NCBI RefSeq assembly: GCF_009857815.1
Contig: NZ_WVVW01000001.1
Location: forward strand, 1,550,001 to 1,614,000
DNA from: Pseudomaricurvus sp. HS19
Lineage (GTDB): Bacteria; Pseudomonadota; Gammaproteobacteria; Pseudomonadales; Cellvibrionaceae
DNA: 64,000 nucleotides
Reading direction: 5' to 3'
In this document: piece by piece, positions 60,435-64,000 of the stretch
How positions within the stretch are numbered: the first letter of the stretch is position 1
Layout: each line of letters opens with the position of its first letter
Program-made: the position numbers and the translations under genes
The notes under the pieces: model-generated
Seen by the model: the letters and a program-made list of their open reading frames with translations, nothing else
Databases searched by the model: none
What the model was told of the DNA's origin: nothing

Positions 60435-61046
60435 ATGAGCACCACTTCTACCAATATCCCGCTGCATCAGCTTCTTAATGAGGTACAACAGTGCCGGCTC
60501 TGCGCCGATCACCTGCCCCTGGGACCACGCCCCGTGGTACAGATCCGCGACGGCGCCCGCCTGTTAATCATAGGTCAGGCACCCGGTACCCGCGTGCACG
60601 CCAGTGGCATTCCCTGGAATGATCCTTCCGGCGATCGCCTGCGACGCTGGCTGGGAATTGAGCGGGAGACCTTCTATGACGATCCCCGTATCGCCATCAT
60701 GCCCATGGGGTTCTGCTACCCGGGCAAGGGGCGCTCCGGCGACCTGCCGCCGCGGCCGGAGTGTGCGCCGCAGTGGCATCAGGCGCTGCTGCAGCACATG
60801 CCAGAGCTGGAGCTCACGCTCTGCATCGGCCAATACGCCCAGAACTACTATCTGCGGGATCATGAGGCCGGTCGCTTTGCATCCCTGACCGAACGGGTGC
60901 GGCAGTGGCAGCAGTTTGCGCCAGACTACTTGCCACTTCCCCACCCGTCGCCACGCAATATTCGCTGGTTTAACAACAATCCGTGGTTTGAAGACGAGCT
61001 GGTGCCCTGGTTGCAGCAGCGGGTGTCGACCTTGTTGCAGGATTGA
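60435..61046 (+). CDS. Uracil-DNA glycosylase family protein
   Basis: This 203-residue protein has UDG-superfamily motifs: IIGQAPGTRVHASGIPWNDP near the N-terminus and LPLPHPSPRN toward the end, with a CRLC pair before the first motif. The active-site Asp position in classical UDGs is occupied differently here, so glycosylase activity is plausible but not assured. Many gammaproteobacteria carry this subgroup next to unrelated genes. It reads away from the osmolyte operon. Confidence 0.85.
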   Translation: MSTTSTNIPLHQLLNEVQQCRLCADHLPLGPRPVVQIRDGARLLIIGQAPGTRVHASGIPWNDPSGDRLRRWLGIERETFYDDPRIAIMPMGFCYPGKGRSGDLPPRPECAPQWHQALLQHMPELELTLCIGQYAQNYYLRDHEAGRFASLTERVRQWQQFAPDYLPLPHPSPRNIRWFNNNPWFEDELVPWLQQRVSTLLQD

Positions 61047-61185
61047 GGCAACACGGCGTCACCAGCTCTGCGGGCGCCGTGTAATTGCCGTACAATGGCG
61101 GCTTTTCGTAGCCTGAGCCCTGTTTTAGCAATACTTGTTTTAGCAGTAGCAGCTCAGCACTAACCGTTCAGCAAGCAGGGGCGCT

Positions 61186-61743
61186 ATGAGCTTTAACAGA
61201 CAACTGATCTTCGGCGGCGCCCGCTCCGGCAAAAGCCGCCTGGCGGAGCAGCTGACTGCGGCCTGCGGATCACAGGTCACCTATATCGCCACCGCCGACA
61301 GCCGCTTCCACGACGACGAAATGCGGGCCCGCGTCGCCCATCACCGTCAGCAGCGCCCCTCCCACTGGTCAACGCAAGAGGAACCCCTGCAGCTGGCCAG
61401 CGCCCTGCGAAAGGCCAGTGAGCACAGCGATGCCATCATGATCGACTGCCTGACCCTGTGGCTGACCAACTGCCTGTTGGCGGAAGAAAACGAACCGGGG
61501 ATCTGGCAGCAACAGAAGCAGGCTTTCCTGGCACAGCTGGGGGAGACCCGGGTGCCCACGTTTATTGTCAGCAACGAGGTGGGCATGGGTATTGTGCCCC
61601 TCGGTGAGCTCAACCGGCGCTTTGTAGACGAAGCCGGCTGGCTCAACCAGGCGGTCGCGGCTGCCTGTGAGCGGGTGATTTTTACCGCCGCCGGCCTGCC
61701 ACTGGTGCTCAAGGGCGCGCCGCTCCAGTCATATTCAACGTAA
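61186..61743 (+). CDS. cobU: Adenosylcobinamide kinase/guanylyltransferase CobU
   Basis: This 185-residue bifunctional enzyme phosphorylates adenosylcobinamide and adds GMP. It has the P-loop IFGGARSGKSRLAEQL, DCLTLWLTNCLL, and the GTP-site motif VSNEVGMGIVPLGELNRRF. It begins the cobU-cobT-cobC-cobS lower-ligand assembly run. A ribosome site GCAGGGG is present. The 139-bp gap upstream shows no cobalamin riboswitch that I could identify. Confidence 0.95.
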   Translation: MSFNRQLIFGGARSGKSRLAEQLTAACGSQVTYIATADSRFHDDEMRARVAHHRQQRPSHWSTQEEPLQLASALRKASEHSDAIMIDCLTLWLTNCLLAEENEPGIWQQQKQAFLAQLGETRVPTFIVSNEVGMGIVPLGELNRRFVDEAGWLNQAVAAACERVIFTAAGLPLVLKGAPLQSYST

Positions 61744-61795
61744 TCCAATTTCGAATGGGCTTCCACTGCAAGCCCGTCTTTAACAAGGAACATCT

Positions 61796-62842
61796 ATGAG
61801 CTGGTATCACGACCCCGCCGCCGAACTCAGCACCGAGCACCTGCAACTGGCGCAGAGCCGCCAGCAGCAGCTCACCAAGCCCCCGGGCTCGCTGGGACAG
61901 CTGGAGCAGCTGGCCATTACCCTGGCCGCCATGCAGAAAGCAGAGCAGCCCGGCTGCGAGCGGGTAGTGGTGACCATCTTTGCCGGCGACCACGGTGTTG
62001 CCGCCGAAGGCGTTTCCGCCTTCCCCCAATCGGTAACCGAACAGATGGTGGCCAACTTTGCCGGCGGTGGCGCCGCCATTGCTGTACTGGCCAAGGCCCT
62101 TGGCGCCACCCTGGAAGTGGTTAATGCCGGCACGGTAAACCCGCTGCCGGAACTGCCCGGTGTGCTGGACTGCCGCATTGGTTCCGGTACCGCCAACTTT
62201 GCCAGCAAAGCCGCCATGACCACCGAGCAATTGCAGCAGGCGCTGCAGCTGGGCCGCGACGCCATAGAGCGGGCGCAACAGCAGCAGGCGCAACTGTGGA
62301 TCGGCGGCGAGATGGGTATTGCCAATACCACCTCCGCCACCGCCCTCGCCTGCGCCCTGCTGCGACGCCACGCCGCTGAGCTGGTGGGCCCCGGCACCGG
62401 CCTCGATAACGCCGGCCAGATTCACAAGTCGGCGGTGATTCATAAGGCGCTGGACCTTTACCACGCCGAAGCCCAGTCGCCGATCAAGAACCTGCAGTAC
62501 CTGGGTGGCTTTGAGATCGCCGCCCTCACCGGTGCCTACATCGCAGCGGCCCAGGCTGGCATCCCGGCGCTGGTGGATGGCTTTATCTGCAGTGTGGCCG
62601 CCCTCTACGCCCAGCGCCTCAATCCCTCCGTTCGCCCCTGGTTACTCTACGCCCACCAGTCAGCGGAACCCGGCCATCAGGCGGTACTGGCCGCCAGTGA
62701 TGCCCGCCCGCTGTTGGACCTGGGTATGCGCCTGGGCGAAGGCAGCGGTGCGGCCAGTGCTGTGCCCCTGCTGCGTCTGGCCTGCAGTCTGCACAACGGC
62801 ATGGCCACCTTTGCCGAAGCCCAGGTGGATGACGGCCAGTGA
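61796..62842 (+). CDS. cobT: Nicotinate-nucleotide-dimethylbenzimidazole phosphoribosyltransferase
   Basis: This 348-residue enzyme makes alpha-ribazole-5'-phosphate. Family motifs are [33 protein letters not shown]-type [37 protein letters not shown] and [12 protein letters not shown]. The length matches CobT. AAGGAAC precedes the ATG. Its stop lies inside a 14-bp tandem repeat that continues into the cobC start. Confidence 0.96.
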   Translation: MSWYHDPAAELSTEHLQLAQSRQQQLTKPPGSLGQLEQLAITLAAMQKAEQPGCERVVVTIFAGDHGVAAEGVSAFPQSVTEQMVANFAGGGAAIAVLAKALGATLEVVNAGTVNPLPELPGVLDCRIGSGTANFASKAAMTTEQLQQALQLGRDAIERAQQQQAQLWIGGEMGIANTTSATALACALLRRHAAELVGPGTGLDNAGQIHKSAVIHKALDLYHAEAQSPIKNLQYLGGFEIAALTGAYIAAAQAGIPALVDGFICSVAALYAQRLNPSVRPWLLYAHQSAEPGHQAVLAASDARPLLDLGMRLGEGSGAASAVPLLRLACSLHNGMATFAEAQVDDGQ

Positions 62843-62894
62843 GTATGGATAAGTGACTGTGATTTCGTGACTGTGGATTTGTGATTATGGATAT
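62839..62894 (+). repeat. Four-copy 14-bp tandem repeat across the cobT/cobC junction
   Basis: GTGAGTATGGATAA, GTGACTGTGATTTC, GTGACTGTGGATTT and GTGATTATGGATAT lie head to tail. The first copy contains the cobT TGA and the last contains the cobC start. Confidence 0.88.
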
Positions 62895-63519
62895 CAGCCT
62901 CACCACCCTCGACCTGATGCGCCACGGCCAGTGCGACGACGACGCCCACCTGCGCGGCATGACCGACAGCACCGTCAGCGAGAGCGGCTGGCAGCAGATG
63001 CTCACCTCGGTCAACAACTGGCCGCAACGGGATAGCTGGCAGCAAGTGCTCACCTCGCCGCTGCAGCGCTGCTCGGTGTTTGCGGAGAAGTTCGCGCACC
63101 AGCGGCAGCTGCCCTGCGCCGCCATTCCACCGCTGGCCGAGATGCACTTTGGCGACTGGGACGGGCTCAGCCTGCAGCAGCTGCTGGAGCAGCACGGCGA
63201 CGCCTATGAGCAGTTCTGGCAGGCACCGGACCAGCACAACCCGCCCAACGGCGAACCGCTGCGCGATTTTCATCGCCGTACCCGGATGGCGCTGGACTAT
63301 ATACTCAATGCCTACCGCGGCCAGCACTGCCTGCTGCTGACCCACGCCGGCGTCATCCGCTCGCTGCTGGGCCACTGCCTGCAGACACCGCTCACCCACC
63401 TCAACCGGGTACAGATTGGCTACGGCGGCATATGCCAGATACAGGTATTCCACCACCCCGAGCAACAGGACTGGCTGCAGGTGACACAATTGCATCCGGC
63501 ACCACCGGTAAGCGAGTAA
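62887..63519 (+). CDS. cobC: Alpha-ribazole phosphatase (histidine phosphatase) CobC
   Basis: This 211-residue histidine phosphatase would dephosphorylate alpha-ribazole phosphate. It has the catalytic LMRHGQCDDDAHLRG and LLLTHAGVIRSLLGH with the second His. The start is either the ATG giving MDISLTTL or a GTG six bases earlier; both lie in the last tandem-repeat copy, so the ribosome site is not clear. It precedes cobS by 7 bp. Confidence 0.88.
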   Translation: MDISLTTLDLMRHGQCDDDAHLRGMTDSTVSESGWQQMLTSVNNWPQRDSWQQVLTSPLQRCSVFAEKFAHQRQLPCAAIPPLAEMHFGDWDGLSLQQLLEQHGDAYEQFWQAPDQHNPPNGEPLRDFHRRTRMALDYILNAYRGQHCLLLTHAGVIRSLLGHCLQTPLTHLNRVQIGYGGICQIQVFHHPEQQDWLQVTQLHPAPPVSE

Positions 63520-63526
63520 CCCGCCC

Positions 63527-64000
63527 ATGATCCGCAACCCTTCCGATCTCTGGCGTGGCTGGATCTGCGCCTGCCAGTTCCTTACCCGGCTGCCGGCACC
63601 TCGTCTGCAGAACTTCCAGGCCAGTGACCAGGGGCACGCCCTGCCGCTGTTTCCCTGGGTGGGGCTGTTGATCGGGATGATATTGAGCGCGACTGGCTGG
63701 CTGCTGCAGCCCTGGTTGTCCGCACCGGCCGTTGCCGCCCTGCTGGTAGCGCTCTGGGCCCTGGTCACCGGCGGCCTGCACCTGGACGGTCTGGGGGACA
63801 GTGCCGATGGCTGGCTGGCCGGCGGCAATCGGGAGCGCACGCTGGAGATCATGAAAGACCCCCGCTGTGGCAGCGCGGCGGTGATCGCCATTGTCTGTGT
63901 GCTGCTGTTGCAGTTCGCCCTGCTGCAAACCGTGGTGGTGACAGAAAAGTGGTGGGTGCTGATGGTGGCACCGCTGTTGGGGCGCGCTGGCGCTTTGACG
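63527..64000 (+). CDS. cobS: Adenosylcobinamide-GDP ribazoletransferase CobS (3' truncated)
   Basis: The first 158 residues of this membrane enzyme are in the window; it joins adenosylcobinamide-GDP with alpha-ribazole to complete cobalamin. Signatures are CQFLTRLPAP, LFPWVGLLIGMI, the metal-binding LHLDGLGDSADGWLAGG and IMKDPRCGSAAV. The frame is still open at the window end. Confidence 0.94.
   Translation, partial: MIRNPSDLWRGWICACQFLTRLPAPRLQNFQASDQGHALPLFPWVGLLIGMILSATGWLLQPWLSAPAVAALLVALWALVTGGLHLDGLGDSADGWLAGGNRERTLEIMKDPRCGSAAVIAIVCVLLLQFALLQTVVVTEKWWVLMVAPLLGRAGALT

Noticed and set aside
61047-61185. Cobalamin riboswitch upstream of cobU
   Set aside because: I looked for the conserved B12-box and G/C-rich core and found neither in this short gap.
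1-64000. tRNA and rRNA genes
   Set aside because: I checked the larger intergenic gaps by eye and saw no cloverleaf or rRNA-like sequence; a tRNAscan run would settle this.

Overview
The window looks like the chromosome of a marine or halotolerant, Gram-negative gammaproteobacterium, possibly of the Cellvibrionales (Microbulbifer- or Spongiibacter-like). That placement is inference from gene content: three TonB-dependent receptors or remnants, a six-gene Mrp Na+/H+ antiporter operon, a glucosylglycerate osmolyte operon, paired bacterioferritins, a beta-propeller phytase, and a CsrB/RsmZ-like sRNA. Base composition is GC-rich throughout except around 5.6-10.8 kb. No rRNA, tRNA, CRISPR array, insertion sequence or intact prophage was seen.

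Layout. 1-2 kb: molybdenum cofactor genes moaA (5' cut)-mobB-moaB. 2-4 kb: a His-rich secreted protein, a DUF4126 membrane protein and a ceramidase-family protein. 4.1-5.5 kb: the C-terminal stump of a TonB-dependent receptor and a choline-kinase-like phosphotransferase. 5.6-10.7 kb: an AT-richer three-gene block (GH108 muramidase, polytopic membrane protein, 949-residue protein of unknown family), the best candidate here for an undescribed system. 10.8-14.8 kb: a surface-repeat protein, radA, a triple-DnaT-domain protein and a lambda-P-like protein. 14.9-23 kb: a phosphorus-scavenging locus (TonB receptor, phytase lipoprotein, PhoX-like phosphatase) facing away from a GGDEF/AraC pair. Two Pho boxes lie in the divergent gap, one oriented toward each side.

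23-34 kb: a MarR regulator with a Rieske dioxygenase (alpha, beta) and an SDR, then a polysaccharide deacetylase, parC, a thiolase, and a LemA/M48 peptidase pair. 34-42 kb: a 7TM hybrid histidine kinase converging on an OprC-like copper receptor, two bacterioferritins, and a MATE exporter. 42-50 kb: moeA, DUF1244, a MOSC protein, a YdiJ-type 2-hydroxyacid dehydrogenase, a DUF1772 protein and a DMT exporter. 50-60 kb: mrpAB-C-D-E-F-G, then a GGA-rich sRNA with a UvrY/GacA-type upstream site, then the glucosylglycerate operon (synthase, phosphatase, phosphorylase) on the other strand. 60.4-64 kb: a uracil-DNA-glycosylase-family protein and the cobalamin lower-ligand genes cobU-cobT-cobC-cobS (3' cut).

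Themes. The Mrp antiporter and the osmolyte operon adjoin the putative Csr sRNA, which suggests a salt-stress and global-regulation neighbourhood. The phytase locus is wired to phosphate starvation by sequence-visible Pho boxes. Two intergenic arrays, about 15 kb apart, share one dyad repeat family, and two separate 14-bp tandem repeats lie at gene junctions (cobT/cobC and after mrpG).
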